From positions 41,290,303 to 41,354,302 of the forward strand of contig NC_090177.1 of the NCBI RefSeq assembly GCF_024679245.1: DNA of 64,000 bases, written 5' to 3'. The notes under the pieces are model-generated. The model was not told the origin of the DNA and did not search any database. It worked only from the letters and a program-made list of their open reading frames with translations. This document shows, piece by piece, positions 1 to 12,795 of the stretch. Numbering within the stretch: position 1 is the first letter of the stretch; the number at the start of each line of letters is the position of its first letter. The position numbers and the translations under genes are program-made. The stretch is from Pseudorasbora parva. Lineage: Eukaryota; Chordata; Actinopteri; Cypriniformes; Gobionidae.

Positions 1-1960
1 CTCACACAGCAACTAATAGCTGGCCTCTGTTACACTCACCCTCCTAAACCTCACTCCGATCCGGGCCACGGCACCAACGTCTGTCGGCATAAGAGTCAGA
101 CAAGGGTGCTAAAGGCTGCAACCTCTAGCATCATTCGCTAGATTGTTTCTGAGATCAGAGGAGTGAGGTTTACTCACACAGCAACTAATAGCTGGCCTCT
201 GTTACACTCACCCTCCTAAACCTCACTCCGATCCGGGCCACGGCACCAACGTCTGTCGGCATAAGAGTCAGACAAGGGTGCTAAAGGCTGCACCCTCTAA
301 TGTCAGTCGCTAGATCGTCTCTGAGATCACAGGAGTGAGGTTTACTCACACAGCAACTAATAGCTGGCCTCTGTTACACTCACCCTCCTAAACCTCACTC
401 CGATCCGGGCCACGGCACCAACGTCTGTCGGCATAAGAGTCAGACAAGGGTGCTAAAGGCTGCACCCTCTAATGTCAGTCGCTAGATCATCTCTGAGATC
501 ACAGGAGTGAGGTTTACTCACACAGCAACTAATAGCTGGCCTCTGTTACACTCACCCTCCTAAATCTAACTCCAATCTGGGTCACGGCACCAATGGCTGC
601 CGGCATAAGAGTCAGACGTTCTAACAAGGAAGCTAAAGGCTGCAACCTCTAATGTCAGTCGCTAGGTCGTCTCTGAGATCAGAGGAGGGAGAATTACTCA
701 CACAGCAACTAATAGCTGGCCTCTGTTACACTCACCCTCCTAAACCTCACTCCGATCCGGGCCACGGCACCAACGTCTGTCGGCATAAGAGTCAGACAAG
801 GGTGCTAAAGGCTGCAGCCTCTAATGCCTGTCGCTAGATTGTCTCTGAGATCACAGGAGTGAGGTTTACTCACACAGCAACTAATAGCTGGCCTCTGTTA
901 CACTCACCCTCCTAAACCTCACTCCGATCCGGGCCACGGCACCAACGTCTGTCGGCATAAGAGTCAGACAAGGGTGCTAAAGGCTGCACCCTTTAATGTC
1001 AGTCGCTAGATCGTCTCTGAGATCACAGGAGTGAGGTTTACTCACACAGCAACTAATAGCTGGCCTCTGTTACACTCACCCTCCTAAACCTCACTCCAAT
1101 CTGGGTCACGGCACCAATGGCCGCCGGCATAAGAGTCAGACGTTCTAACAAGGAAGCTAAAGGCATCAACCTCTAACATCAGTCGCTAGATCATTTCTAA
1201 GAACAGAGGAGTAGGGTTTACTCACACAGAAACTACTAGCTGGCCTCTGTTACACTCACCCTCCTAAACCTCACGCTGATCCGGGTCACGGCACCAATGT
1301 CTGCCGGCATTAGAGTCAGACAAGGGTGCTGAAGGCTGCAACCTCTAACGCCTGTCGCTAGATCGTCTCTGAGATCAGAGGAGTGAGGTTTACTCACACA
1401 ACAACTAATAGCTGGCCTCTGTTACACTCACCCTCCTAAACCTCACTCCGATCTGGGTCACGGCACCAATGGCCGTCGGCATAAGAGTAAGACGTTCTAA
1501 CAAGGAAGCTAAAGGCTGCAACCTCTAACATCAGTCGCTAGATCGTTTCTAAGAACAAAGCAGTGAGGCTTACTCACACAGCAACTACTAGCTGGCCTCC
1601 ATTACACTCACCCTTCTAAACCTCACTCCGATCTGGGTCACGGCACCAATGTCCGCCGGCATAAGAGTCAGACGTTCTAACAAGGAAGCTAAAGGCTGCA
1701 ACCTCTAATGTCAGTCGCTAGGTCGTCTCTGAGATCAGAGGAGGGAGGCTTACTCACACAGCAACTACTAGCTGGCCTCCATTACACTCACCCTCCTAAA
1801 CCTCACTCCGATCTGGGTCACGGCACCAATGTCCGCCGGCATAAGAGTCAGACGTTCTAACAAGGAAGCTAAAGGCTGCAACCTCTAATGTCAGTCGCTA
1901 GGTCGTTTCTAAGAACAGAGGACTGAGGTTTACTCACACATCAACTACTTGCTGGCCTGC
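1..1960. repeat. 172/180-bp tandem satellite array
   Basis: Unit starts, marked by the CTCACACA motif, fall at 1, 173, 345, 517, 697, 869, 1041, 1221, 1393, 1573, 1753 and 1933. Spacings are therefore either 172 or 180 bp, with eleven complete units and a partial last one. The two classes differ by 8 nt: 172-bp units read GTCAGACAAGGGTGC where 180-bp units read GTCAGACGTTCTAACAAGG. The left edge runs off the window, so true length is unknown. Short open frames inside it are shadows. On the minus strand the 180-bp form contains a tRNA D-arm-like stretch (TAGCTTCCTTGTTAGAAC), which hints at a tRNA-derived ancestor; this is inference. Confidence 0.95.
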
Positions 1961-2230
1961 TGCGATTAATTAATATCTAATACATTACACTGTCATGAAA
2001 GGGCACATTAAAAATAAATAAACATAATATTTTTGTCATTACAACTCTTTGAGTGTTTGGCATAGTAATGGATATGAGTATGGGAATTGCTACTGCCAAT
2101 ACAAACAACCGGAATAGTTATGAGTTATGAGCATGCAAGACAAGCAGCTTCTGGACAATATAACATACATTAATTACCCGTAACAGATCCATACAGGTAG
2201 AGCTGGAGAAGGCAGAGGGCTTCTGAAAAC
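1961..2230. other. AT-rich spacer, no gene seen
   Basis: Apparently unique AT-rich sequence between the satellite and the next element. No open frame, RNA gene or clear repeat structure seen. Confidence 0.6.
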
Positions 2231-3870
2231 CAGTGTTAATTTTGACAGCCAATTTTGATTTAGTTTTAGTCATAGTTAAGTCCCTTGAATTTTTTTTTGT
2301 TTTAGTCTAGTTTTAGTCAACTAAATATCATAAAATGTTTTAATCTAAAGAGTTTAGTTAAATTGTAATGCATTAATTGAGCATTTAAGCATTGCATAAC
2401 CACTACTTGAATACATGCCAATACTGACATTTGACATATTTGTTCTTATGACTTTAAAAATACACAAAAGAGAGCTCAATTCACTTTTTTGTTTAATTTA
2501 TAAAAACATCAATAGTTTTTATAATGTTGTATTTCCATTTTAGTTAGAATATCAGGTTAAGCTAATGCTTGAAATAGGTTTAAATTGATATTTTTTAGTT
2601 AACATTTGAATTTCAAATAATTCATATGGTTTAATGTTTTAGTTAACTACTTTATTTAATAATATGTTTAAAATACTGTTATATTAGTCTTTCCTCCTGA
2701 CTATGAATTAAATGGGCATTCAATTCAATACAGTTTTTTGTTTTTGTGTGTGTGTGATCATTACCGTGACTTTTAAACAAGCTCACGATACACATTGATT
2801 CTTATTTTGAAATTTCTGCTTACTATTGCAGTTCCATCTGCTCAGAGTTCAGAAGAGGTAGATAAAGTCTGAATACGAAATCACCGTCTGAATCCTCATC
2901 CACTATTTTTTTTTCACAATCGGATAGATATCTAGTCAGAGAAATCAAATGAAGTGAGCAGGTGTGAAAAGGCCATAACTCTCCAGCTGCGCTGAAGGAA
3001 CGCTCACTGCTGCTGCTGGTGGAAACTAAACACTGACCGCACTACAGCTTGATATGAAGGCCTGTTGCCCTGTTGATAACAATAAATAGGTCTAAAAATT
3101 ATGTTTATTGTGTTTGACTGTTTAGTATGGTTCATTACATTTAAAAAGCTGATATAAAAGTAACTTAAAAGTTACTTTCCTTTGTAACGAATTGCTTTTG
3201 ATATAAAGTAATTAGTAAAGTAATTGGACCCACTTTATATTACGTGGCCTTAACTGCTATGTACTAACAATGTAATTAATAATTTGATACAATGCACTTA
3301 TTGTGTACATACAAGTTTTTACATTGTACTTACATTAAAAAAAAAATACCTGCATGTAATTACTTCTGTTATTAATTTCTGTAGTCACATTTGTAATCAC
3401 TTCCCTTACACATAACCCTTAAACTGACCCACAATACAATTTGAACACAGTTAGTACACTGTACTTATTTTTTGATGTAAGTACATAGTACTTAACGCCA
3501 CCTAATATAAAGTGGGGCCTAGTAATTCTATTACTTTTAAAAGAAGTAACTAATTAATAACTGTAACTAATTACTAATTTACAGTAGTTTGCCTTTAGAA
3601 GCTCAACAGCATTGCTTTTTCCCGCGGTTAGATCAGAAAGGTCACAATTCAAATGTGCTCATCTATTACACAGGACATCAGAGCTGGTGGGATCTCTTCC
3701 CTAATATTCTTAATTTTGTCTCGTTTTTATTCGTTGACTAAAATGACAGTAGATATTCTTCATAGTTTTTGTTGTCCAAAAACTGTTCTCATCTCATTTT
3801 CATCAGTGAAAAAAGGTTGTTGATATAAATTATGATGGAAATTATTCGTCAACGAAATGAACACACACTG
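2231..3870. mobile_element. hAT-like non-autonomous element, decayed
   Basis: The left edge begins CAGTGTTAATTTTGACAGCC and the right edge, read on the minus strand, begins CAGTGTGTGTTCATTTCGTT. CAGTG ends are typical of hAT elements. The interior is AT-rich with repeated TTTAGTC/GACTAAAA motifs and no transposase. It is interrupted by MITE A at 3226-3520. I could not find a clean 8-bp target duplication, so the boundaries are tentative. Confidence 0.5.
3226..3520. mobile_element. MITE A, intact reference copy (295 bp)
   Basis: Inverted ends GACCCACTTTATATTA (left) and TAATATAAAGTGGGG (right) are flanked by a perfect 7-bp direct repeat AGTAATT at 3219-3225 and 3521-3527. The interior contains a single CCCTTAAACTGACCCACA motif near 3416. 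This is the unexpanded version of the element that hosts the giant minisatellite at 15110-26285. It probably is a non-autonomous DNA transposon, possibly hAT. Confidence 0.8.
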
Positions 3871-3959
3871 CAAATGCTACAGAAAATGCTGACCAAGTAT
3901 TTAAAGGTTGAGCAGCGAGCTCATTGGCTACTGAACCAATCAGCTTTGTCCTATAGAGA

Positions 3960-4255
3960 GGCCCCGGTCCCTAATGGCACCCTAAACCCTCACGGTCTTC
4001 CTCTTAGTCCGCACTTTCACGACGTAATGCCGCTTTGACTGCTGGGTTGAAGTCCTCTGCATAGCTCGCAAACTTGCGGGCTCAACCGAAGTGCGCATTG
4101 AGGGCGCATAGCAGCCGCAAAGGGGGCGCTCATGAGCACCCTTCTTTAACCTTAAATGACAAATGGGACACCCTACAGTCTTTAACGGACACGCGTACCA
4201 TTGTAAGTCCTCAAGACCGAAAGCGCACATGAAGTGTGCCATTTGGGACAGGGCC
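3960..4255. mobile_element. Short inverted-repeat MITE
   Basis: The left end GGCCCCGGTCCCTAATGGCA matches the right end read in reverse (GGCCCTGTCCCAAATGGCA). The interior is GC-richer than its surroundings. No transposase and no clear target duplication. Confidence 0.6.
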
Positions 4256-5648
<1,393 letters not shown>

Positions 5649-6243
5649 CGAAAACACACACACTTGCTGAGTCACGCTCACATGTTTGAGTCAAGGCTTA
5701 AAATTCATCTTTGTAGCACGAAATACAATGAATCTCAAATTTTATTGTCCTTTTCAACCAGTTGACCTTTGATATTTCTCACAGAGCTTGGACAGTTTCC
5801 ATATCTTTCACCTCCAGACACAAATTAAGTGGCATTTGCAAGCAAAACTTGCAAAAAACACAGGACAGTCAGTGATTGATTACGATCCTAAAAAGAGAAG
5901 TCATTGTACAGTACAGACCTCTATTTAATGCACTCATATTGCACGGACATCCAATTAATTATGGAAATATAATTTAAAATATACAGTATATCCTTACAAG
6001 AAGTGAAGCGGTATTAAATATTATTAAATAAATAAATCATTTACACACATTAGCCACAAATAATGCGCTGTGGGGGGTCAAGCAGGAGACATGGAAGACA
6101 TATCACAAAATAAAATTATTGTTGATATTTTGTTATGCTGTAAAATGTATTTGAACAAGTTTCGGAAAGGTTTTTTCAAATTATTATTTTTTAAGTATGA
6201 CCCTGCATGTGGTCTCCAAGTTGAGCCCGCACACGTACATCTC
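5649..6243. other. Non-coding stretch, no gene seen
   Basis: AT-rich sequence without a recognisable coding region. It ends with the left copy of the target duplication GTACATCTC at 6235-6243. Confidence 0.5.
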
Positions 6244-6830
6244 TAGCCTGCCAGCCGAACTTAGCCCCGTCCACAAAATTTTTAGGTCGGGCAGTTCGGT
6301 CTGACCTCGCTCCATAGAGGAGTAATTATCCCCGGACAGAACAGTAACGTAATCATCACGTCATCAAAGGGGCTTGGATTATATTTGTTCAAATCCTGAA
6401 TGGAGAGCTTGTATGCATTCACTATCACAATTTCTCTCAGAAATGATGATCATGTTGGGTAAGTACTCTGTGTATCATTCAATTCTTTTATTTCTTTACA
6501 ACACCGGCAAAGATTGTGTACTCCAGCCTGATTTCAGCGCACGTGCAGACAGGGGTGCCAAGTTTTTACAACAAAACCCACCAACTACAAGACAATACAA
6601 TGGCTTCTCAGGGGTTCTCCGGGACATCAAAAACATCCCGTGGAAAAAAAAACGCGGGCTCGGCAACAGAGCAGTTTAGCTTTGTTGACGTCGCTTTGTT
6701 GCTCTGATTGGTTGTAGGTCTGTCCAATTGATGTCTTTCCTGGTACGGTTGAAACACGCCCCATAATCACAGCCCAATGGAGTAGCAGACTCATTTTCTG
6801 ACTAGAACTGACTATGACCACGTCAGGCTA
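6244..6830. mobile_element. MITE with 9-bp flanking duplication
   Basis: It begins TAGCCTGCCAG and ends ...CGTCAGGCTA, so both ends read TAGCCTG inward. The direct repeat GTACATCTC flanks it exactly (6235-6243 and 6831-6839). One base could belong to the element, giving the 8 bp expected of hAT. Two short open frames inside show no transposase motif. Confidence 0.75.
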
Positions 6831-7062
6831 GTACATCTCAAGAGCGAGAGCAAGAGCGCCCATCATGAGCTTCGTTAGGGTTACTGGAGCCGTCGGCAGC
6901 GCTGTCATTTTGTTTTTAGTCCACCAAATCAACAATGTCACTAAAGAAGACAGAGAGTGAGAGACAGATAACCTTGTTAAACTTCCCAAATAATCAGTGT
7001 TAAGGAAACAGTGGATGCAGTTTTGTTGGTAATCGGTATCCAGGGACAATGCCATGATGTTT

Positions 7063-7066
<4 letters not shown>

Positions 7067-7142
<76 letters not shown>
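7067..7142. repeat. (TG)n microsatellite
   Basis: About 38 uninterrupted TG dinucleotides. It abuts a transposon fragment on its right. Confidence 0.97.
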
Positions 7143-7145
<3 letters not shown>

Positions 7146-7280
7146 TCATTACTCTTTAGCTCCGCCCACTGCACGCCTCCAAGAGTTCGGGTGTTTTCAG
7201 AAAGAATCTGTAGTTTTTATAAATCTGATAAAATGGAAGACTATTCTTAGATGTGAAGGATGTAATACCACTACTACTAG
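7143..7280 (-). mobile_element. Diverged fragment of the TTAA element at 38910
   Basis: CTTTAGCTCCGCCCAC, a gapped CGCCTCC stretch, then TTTATAAATNTGATAAAA and GAAGGATGTAATAC follow, in reverse orientation, the order seen at about 38965-39110. This is a partial, diverged copy with neither terminus. Confidence 0.6.
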
Positions 7281-7525
7281 TGGTAGGAGTAATAATAATA
7301 ATAATAATACATTTTATTTGTAACACACTTTATATTAAACAAAATCTCAAAGTGCTGCACATTTTAAACAATCAAAAAATTATTACAAATTAAAATAAAA
7401 AATAATTATAATTATAATTAAAAAGTAACAAATCAACCAAAAGCTCTGCTAAAAAGATGGGTTTAAGACCACGTTTAAAATCATCTACTGTCTGTGGGAT
7501 CCGCAAGTGGTTAGGGAGAGCATTC
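7281..7525 (-). mobile_element. LINE 3' end remnant with ATA tail
   Basis: A (TAA)n run at about 7287-7310 is followed by a stretch rich in AAAGTGCTGCACA- and TTTATTTGTAACACACTTTA-like sequence. This resembles the 3' ends of L2/CR1-type LINEs with a simple-repeat tail. No open frame remains. Family assignment is from memory. Confidence 0.4.
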
Positions 7526-7649
7526 CTACTGCTCTAGGTACTCAAGATTAACACGAGACTGGCACACACTCTGTGTTTTGTCCCCTTTTAACTATTTTAT
7601 TGTAGTTGAAGTTTAATAGCAAAACTTCCCTTTTCAGGATTCTTTGAAT

Positions 7650-7860
7650 AGATAGTTTGAAGATCAGCATGTTTTAAATAGAATCTATTCCTGTGATCCC
7701 TGCTCCAGTCTTCTGTTTCATGATCCTTCAGACATCATTCTAATGCTGATTTGATGCTCAGGAAACATTTATGATTATATGTTGAATGTGCTGCTTCATA
7801 TTTTTGTGGAAACCATTCTATATACAGTATTTATCCTCGTTGAGTAAAAGTATTTATTTT
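7650..7860 (-). repeat. Dispersed fish repeat, copy 1 of 3
   Basis: Contains GATCCTTCAGACATCATTCT, ATGCTGATTTGATGCTCA and ATTTTTGTGGAAACCAT in order, the reverse complement of an abundant fish interspersed repeat. Related copies lie at 48262-48470 and 50100-50400. No coding capacity. Confidence 0.55.
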
Positions 7861-7919
7861 TTCCTTTTGTGGCAACTGAGCACCCATCTTGGTACACGGC
7901 CGGTAGCATGCAGCTCGTG

Positions 7920-8267
7920 TACGCTCTCAGAAAAAAAGGTACAGTTCTGTCAATGGGGTGGTACTCTAAGGTACAAAAGTGAAAAGGTACATATTTGTAC
8001 CTTACTCACCCCTAAAAGGTACATATCAGTACTTTAAGAGTGCGTATTAGTACCTTAAAGGTACATATCAGTACTTTAAGAGTGCGTATTAGTACCTTAA
8101 AGGTACATATCGGTACTTTAAGAGTGCGTATTAGTACCTTAAAGGTACATATCGGTACTTTAAGAGTGCGTATTAGTACCTTAAAATATACATTTTGGTA
8201 CCTTTTTGGTTTTGTACATTAGGGTCCCGCCCCAGTGACAGCACTGTACTTTTTTTCTGATAGTGTA
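7920..8267. mobile_element. MITE with about 45-bp inverted ends and internal minisatellite
   Basis: The left end TACGCTCTCAGAAAAAAAGG and the right end read in reverse (TACACTATCAGAAAAAAAG) continue as inverted copies through TGTCAnTGGGGNGG. The middle is filled by a 42-bp tandem repeat (8019-8190). No clean target duplication seen. Confidence 0.75.
8019..8190. repeat. 42-bp minisatellite inside a MITE, about 4 units
   Basis: GTACATATC recurs at 8019, 8061, 8103 and 8145. Each unit also carries CTTTAAGAGTGCGTATTAG. Because 42 is a multiple of three the unit stays open in frame, which creates a spurious 60-residue repetitive open frame. Confidence 0.9.
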
Positions 8268-9467
8268 GCAAATTGAGATGAATGGGAAAACTAACTGCCA
8301 GTTTTCTCCAGGTATTATATAGACCTCCTTGACTGCGACTCGTGCCATCCTCTCTCTAACGGCTGACTGTTAGAGCGAATATCAGCGGGGCTTTACTTCC
8401 TGTTGGCAAAACACTTCAAGCCCTCGAGTCATCAAGCTAACCAGTTTTAATAGTTCTCTCCGGAGAACTCTTCTCCAATTGCACTTAATGACTGTCACAT
8501 CAAGTTCATGCAGTAGGCCGAGCAAATAACGCATCCCTGCGCTCGCTTACAGGGAGAAATGTGGGTACGATATCACTGTTTGCAACTCCCAAAGAGTCCA
8601 GACCTTACTTGTGTATCTGGTGCACAGCCGCTGGCATTTGGGACAGCTGGCAAAACAATAACAAATGGCTAATAACAGCTCTCGGTAACGAAAGATGACA
8701 TGATGCTTGGAACACGCAAGTGTTTCTTCCTCTCACCCCATTCACCCGTTCTTCTCTCCTCCGAACCTGTTTTTCATCGTCTCCTCTCCCCCTGCCCCTC
8801 TCTTGATAATCGCATTAGCTCCAATCCCTCGTATTGAAATCCCAAACTGCTCTGCGTATTAATCGTGCAGGAATCTCGTTACAGCTTCTGCTGTAATTTA
8901 AGCCATCTGCTGAGGGGTGGGCGAGCGGGACGGCGGGAGAACTCCTGCACGCCTCGGGGCCCTGTCTCTGTGTTAGTGAGGTAGCTATCTGCATGCTCGC
9001 TCCTCTCTTTTCCTGAACAGAGAAAGACCGATAAACAGAACAGACAGGTCAAGCTCTGATGCTCTGTCCTCATGTGACCCCTGAGCTCTCTTGTATACCA
9101 AGTGTCTAATTCCTAAATCCAGCACACACGGTAAGTGCTGTTGAAATAATGTGATACTGGAACTCTATGCTTGCTAGTCTCGTGTAGCCCGATTTTTGAC
9201 TATCAGCATAAAGTCTGGTCCACATTGCAGCTAATCCTGGCTAAGAACCAGCCATTTAAACAGGAAGAACCCATCTGACATGAATGTAAAGTGACCAACC
9301 AGAGATGGCTTTTTTATGCGACATTTAACACTACATTAACATGCTACTAAGATTCTCAAACTAAATGTTTAGATATCTTTAAAGGATTTGTTTTGCTGTT
9401 GCAGCCAGTTACCACACATAAAGGACTGATAGAAACCTATAGGCACTCCCAGATAGGGGACTCCCAG
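8268..9467. other. Non-coding stretch, no gene seen
   Basis: Mostly unique-looking sequence of mixed composition. No supported exon, RNA gene or element structure. It ends in a 15-bp tandem duplication CTCCCAGATAGGGGA at 9446-9475 that overlaps the next element's end. Confidence 0.45.
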
Positions 9468-10050
9468 ATAGGGGAGAGTGGGGTAAGATGAGCCAGTGTA
9501 GTCCCTAATGTCCTAACATGTTCAACATTGCAGAAAAAAGAAAACAAAAATGCAGAAATTCAGTTTTTATTTAATTTCATTGTACACAACAAACTCTGTT
9601 TAGGCTGTTTTTGGGAAGGCTACAACTTGGGTGTTCAACATATTGTTTCTGGAATGCATAAAATTAAAGATATTGAAATTGTAACTTAATTTGGTTGGTT
9701 TATTTTTTTTTAAAACTTAATTACTTTAAAAAAAAGAAATTTGACTATTTGTAAAAGGAAATTTGATTATTGAAGATGTTTTTTAAAGGAGGTAAATTAT
9801 CTTTACAAAGTCACATGGATTTGATTGAGATACAACCAGATGGCGCAACCTGGGGTAAATTGAGCCACAGGAACCCATTTTTATAAGAAGCCAAATTTTA
9901 GAACCCTTTGTCACATATGTATTCTGAACATCTAAAATGGCAGCAAACATCCTGAAAATATTTTAAAATACTTTCACTGTACTTCTGCCTTATCTTGTCT
10001 TGAGGACCACATTAGTAAAAATTGGCTCATCTTACCCCACTCTCCCCTAT
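9468..10050. mobile_element. MITE with perfect 28-bp terminal inverted repeats
   Basis: Positions 9468-9495 are an exact reverse complement of 10023-10050; the core is GTGGGGTAAGATGAGCCA. A third, direct, diverged copy of the core (GGGGTAAATTGAGCCA) lies inside at about 9851. The interior is AT-rich and non-coding. No clear target duplication. Confidence 0.85.
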
Positions 10051-10899
10051 TGAGTAAAATAAGCCCTGTACTTATTTGACAAACCGTACTAACTTTATTC
10101 CTCATCGCTAAATCTAGATGTCTGCATGTAATCCGCATTTGTTGTTTGTTTTTGTCCTCATTCCAACTGCAAAATCCTGCAGGTTGAGATCTACATGGAT
10201 TTGTCAGTCCCGTTGCAGTATAATAGTCTTGAACTATAAGCTGTTTTTTCCCAATTCCCACACCTCACCTTGATGCATTTCTAACTTTCCCTAGCTGTTG
10301 ATTACAACCAAAAAACATTATCAAAGATAATAGAATATTAAAATACTTCATTCATTTTTGTGTTTGTTCTGTCCTTTAAAAAATTAAATACATTTGAGTG
10401 ACTATTTTATTTTTTATTTTTAGACATTTATATTTTGCATTTATATGTTCAGAATCCATTGGTTTAACAATATAGAACTGTAGTTTTTTTTTTTTTTTTT
10501 TTTTTAGTTGGCCAAATTTAATATCTGTAAATTCACAGAAAATCAATTTGGCCAACTGAAAAATGTAGATGTGATCAGTCACTAGAAAATGTTAAATTGG
10601 AGACATGAGTTTACTTTTTTATTGTTATTTTTTATTTTTTTACAGTGTAGTGGATAATAGAGGCTATGTAATGCAAAGTAACATCATATGATTTTTTAAT
10701 AGCAGCCTTCATATTTTTGCGCAGGATTTGTGTCCGAAATGCTTTGAATTTTAAATGATCTTGCTCATAATGAAGGTGCAGAGTGGAGTATTTATGAGGA
10801 TCTATCGACAGACATGCAATATAATATACATAACTATGTTTTCAGGGGAGTATAAAGACCATTATGTTTTTATGACCTTAGAATAAGCAATCTCTATCT
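10051..10899. other. AT-rich non-coding stretch
   Basis: No gene seen. It includes a poly-T run near 10485-10505. The AAATGTAGATGTGATCAGTCACTAG stretch near 10560 resembles sequence at 26357-26375. Confidence 0.5.
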
Positions 10900-10983
10900 A
10901 CACACACTGTGTGGGTCCCCTTAGAGTAAAGTCACCATTTTGAGCTGCCATGTTTCTACGGTAGCCCTAAACGGACAAACTTC
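10900..10983 (+). mobile_element. Repeat B, left fragment
   Basis: Left part of a dispersed repeat that runs from about the CACTGTGTGGGTCCCCTTAG motif to the copy of CAAACTTC at 10976-10983. Its continuation is found at 26340-26566, on the far side of the expanded MITE A. The two halves are joined by that element's target duplication. Confidence 0.6.
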
Positions 10984-12049
10984 GGACCCACTTTATATTA
11001 CGTGGCCTTAACTACTATGTACACAGTAAAAAACGTTGGGTTATTTTGTTAACCCAACCGTTGGGTTACACATATTGGGTCAATATGTTGGGTTATTTTG
11101 CAAAACGTTGGGTTATTTTAACATCGTTGGGTTATTTTTAGTAATAACCCGGCCGTTGGGTTAAATACGGTTTCCCCAGTGACGGTTCAAATTTTAACGG
11201 CAAACCGTCCAGCTACTGCCAACAGAAGACGCTGCTGCAGCCTGATTATGAAATGAAAGGTAAGACATGTCATTTTTTTTATGAATACAACTCTTATAAC
11301 ATTATGTATTGTGTACTGAAACGTTGAATAAAGTCGAAAACTGAATTTTATTTTAAAAAATCCCGTTAATGCTCTCTGGAAAAATGAGATAGATTGGAAA
11401 TAAACCAAAGCTATCCCAGTTAGCTCGCTAGCAGTAATTAAGTAAAAACATTATTCTAGTGTACCTATTTAGAAACTTAATACGGCGATAAAGAAAGTAA
11501 GTAACTTATGCCTAGTCTGAAATCACTATCTAATGCTGCGCGGAGCATTATCAGCTTGGCCCGTGCAGCGCGAGCTCAGACCCGGTCACACGACACCACA
11601 GCAGCGCTGTGAGATCCAGGGGGAAGCGTTTGAATTCGCCGAATATCCAACTGTATAACTTACTACTCTAAATATCTGTTGTGAGATGAATGAGTGCAGA
11701 TATTCACAACAGCATTGACGCAGAAAACTGAAATATTGTGCTAACAATTGTAACGTTAGTTCACGACAGTTAGAATGTTTTCCAACCCACAAATTACCTA
11801 GTTTTACCCAGATGGTTTTACCGTAGTAAGTTAACACAAACTGCAACTATGATAATTTGGCAGAAATGTGGTAGGCCTATATTCATAATGAATGCTGTCA
11901 TATGAATATATATTATGCATGTTACTATTAAACGTATTACAGGAGTAGCTAAATCATACAACTAAAGTACGTTTTCTTATGAAGCTATGACAGTTTTTGC
12001 CTATATTTTAAATATGTTGTACTAAATGTGTTATATACCTGTGTTGTAG

Positions 12050-12111
12050 ACCAATGGATTCATTTGTGAAGCAAAGACTAGAACAGTTGAACCTCTGCCA
12101 TTTAATTAAAG
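12050..12111 (+). pseudogene. Exon-like segment with start codon, possible captured gene fragment
   Basis: A TTGTAG acceptor precedes it and GTGAGT follows. The ATG at 12054 opens MDSFVKQRLEQLNLCHLIKG, an amphipathic start resembling the N-terminal helix of SAM-domain-like proteins. The acceptor, donor and start codon are visible in the sequence; the protein family is a guess. An upstream untranslated exon ending at about 11260 (AATGAAAG then GTAAGA) is possible. It lies wholly inside a transposon, so it is either that element's own decayed gene or a captured host exon. Confidence 0.35.
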
Positions 12112-12565
12112 GTGAGTACGATATTGAAACAAGTTGTACACAATTATTTTTTAAAGACTAGTATACTTTTCTGGTTATTTTCCCCTGCTTCATTCTACTG
12201 CAGAAGAAGGATTGGATCTCAGTGGTTCTCGACTCCTGGTCCTGGAGTATCACCAATAGTACACAAGTTCGATGTCTTTCTTATCTGACACACATTTCCG
12301 GGTTTGGAGTCTCTACTAACAAGCTGGTAAGTTGAATAACATTAGATAGGCCAATGTGCAGTGCAGGGGCTACTACAGAACCAGGTTGTTTGGGAAACAA
12401 CCAGCTTATTATTATTTTTTTCAGCTGTCTTCTCTCATTTTCATACAGTATGTTTTAATTTTAATAAGTTGTTTTGGTTGTGTCTAAGTGCATATGAAAT
12501 CAGGTCCACACATTTGGTAGGTGAAAACATTTTTTTTCTCTTTTTCTGTTAACTTGTCTTTCAAA

Positions 12566-12701
12566 GATGATCATGGAGAAATTGCCTTTAAAACCCTTCC
12601 TGCCATCCTGCCATCATTGTCATACCTCACAAATGGACAACATGGTGTGTCCAACATATGCTGAAATGAAGAGAAGCTTAATTACATTCACCCATCAGCC
12701 T
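12566..12701 (+). pseudogene. Second exon-like segment, frame broken
   Basis: Reads DDHGEIAFKTLPAILPSLSY and continues for about 12 residues before a TGA near 12660. The segment ends at a GTAAGT donor (12702). I do not recognise the protein. Together with the segment at 12050 it suggests a spliced gene carried by the 11022-14949 element. The internal stop shows that this copy is not functional. Confidence 0.3.
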
Positions 12702-12795
12702 GTAAGTAAAAGCAACACTATCAAATTAGCTTTGATAAAGTGCATCCATTTATTATTTCCTTTAGTGATTTTGCTTGTTAATAGATTATCCAATA

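Noticed and set aside
1..1960. 5S rRNA or tRNA gene cluster
   Set aside because: The unit length is in range, but no 5S internal control region or complete tRNA cloverleaf is recognisable; only a D-arm-like stretch was kept as a hypothesis.
3219..3870. An 8-bp target duplication for the hAT-like element at 2231-3870
   Set aside because: CTGAAAAC on the left and CAAATGCT on the right do not match, so the boundaries were left tentative.
8040..8222. 60-residue open frame with repeats HISTLRVRISTLKV
   Set aside because: Artefact of the in-frame 42-bp minisatellite inside a MITE.
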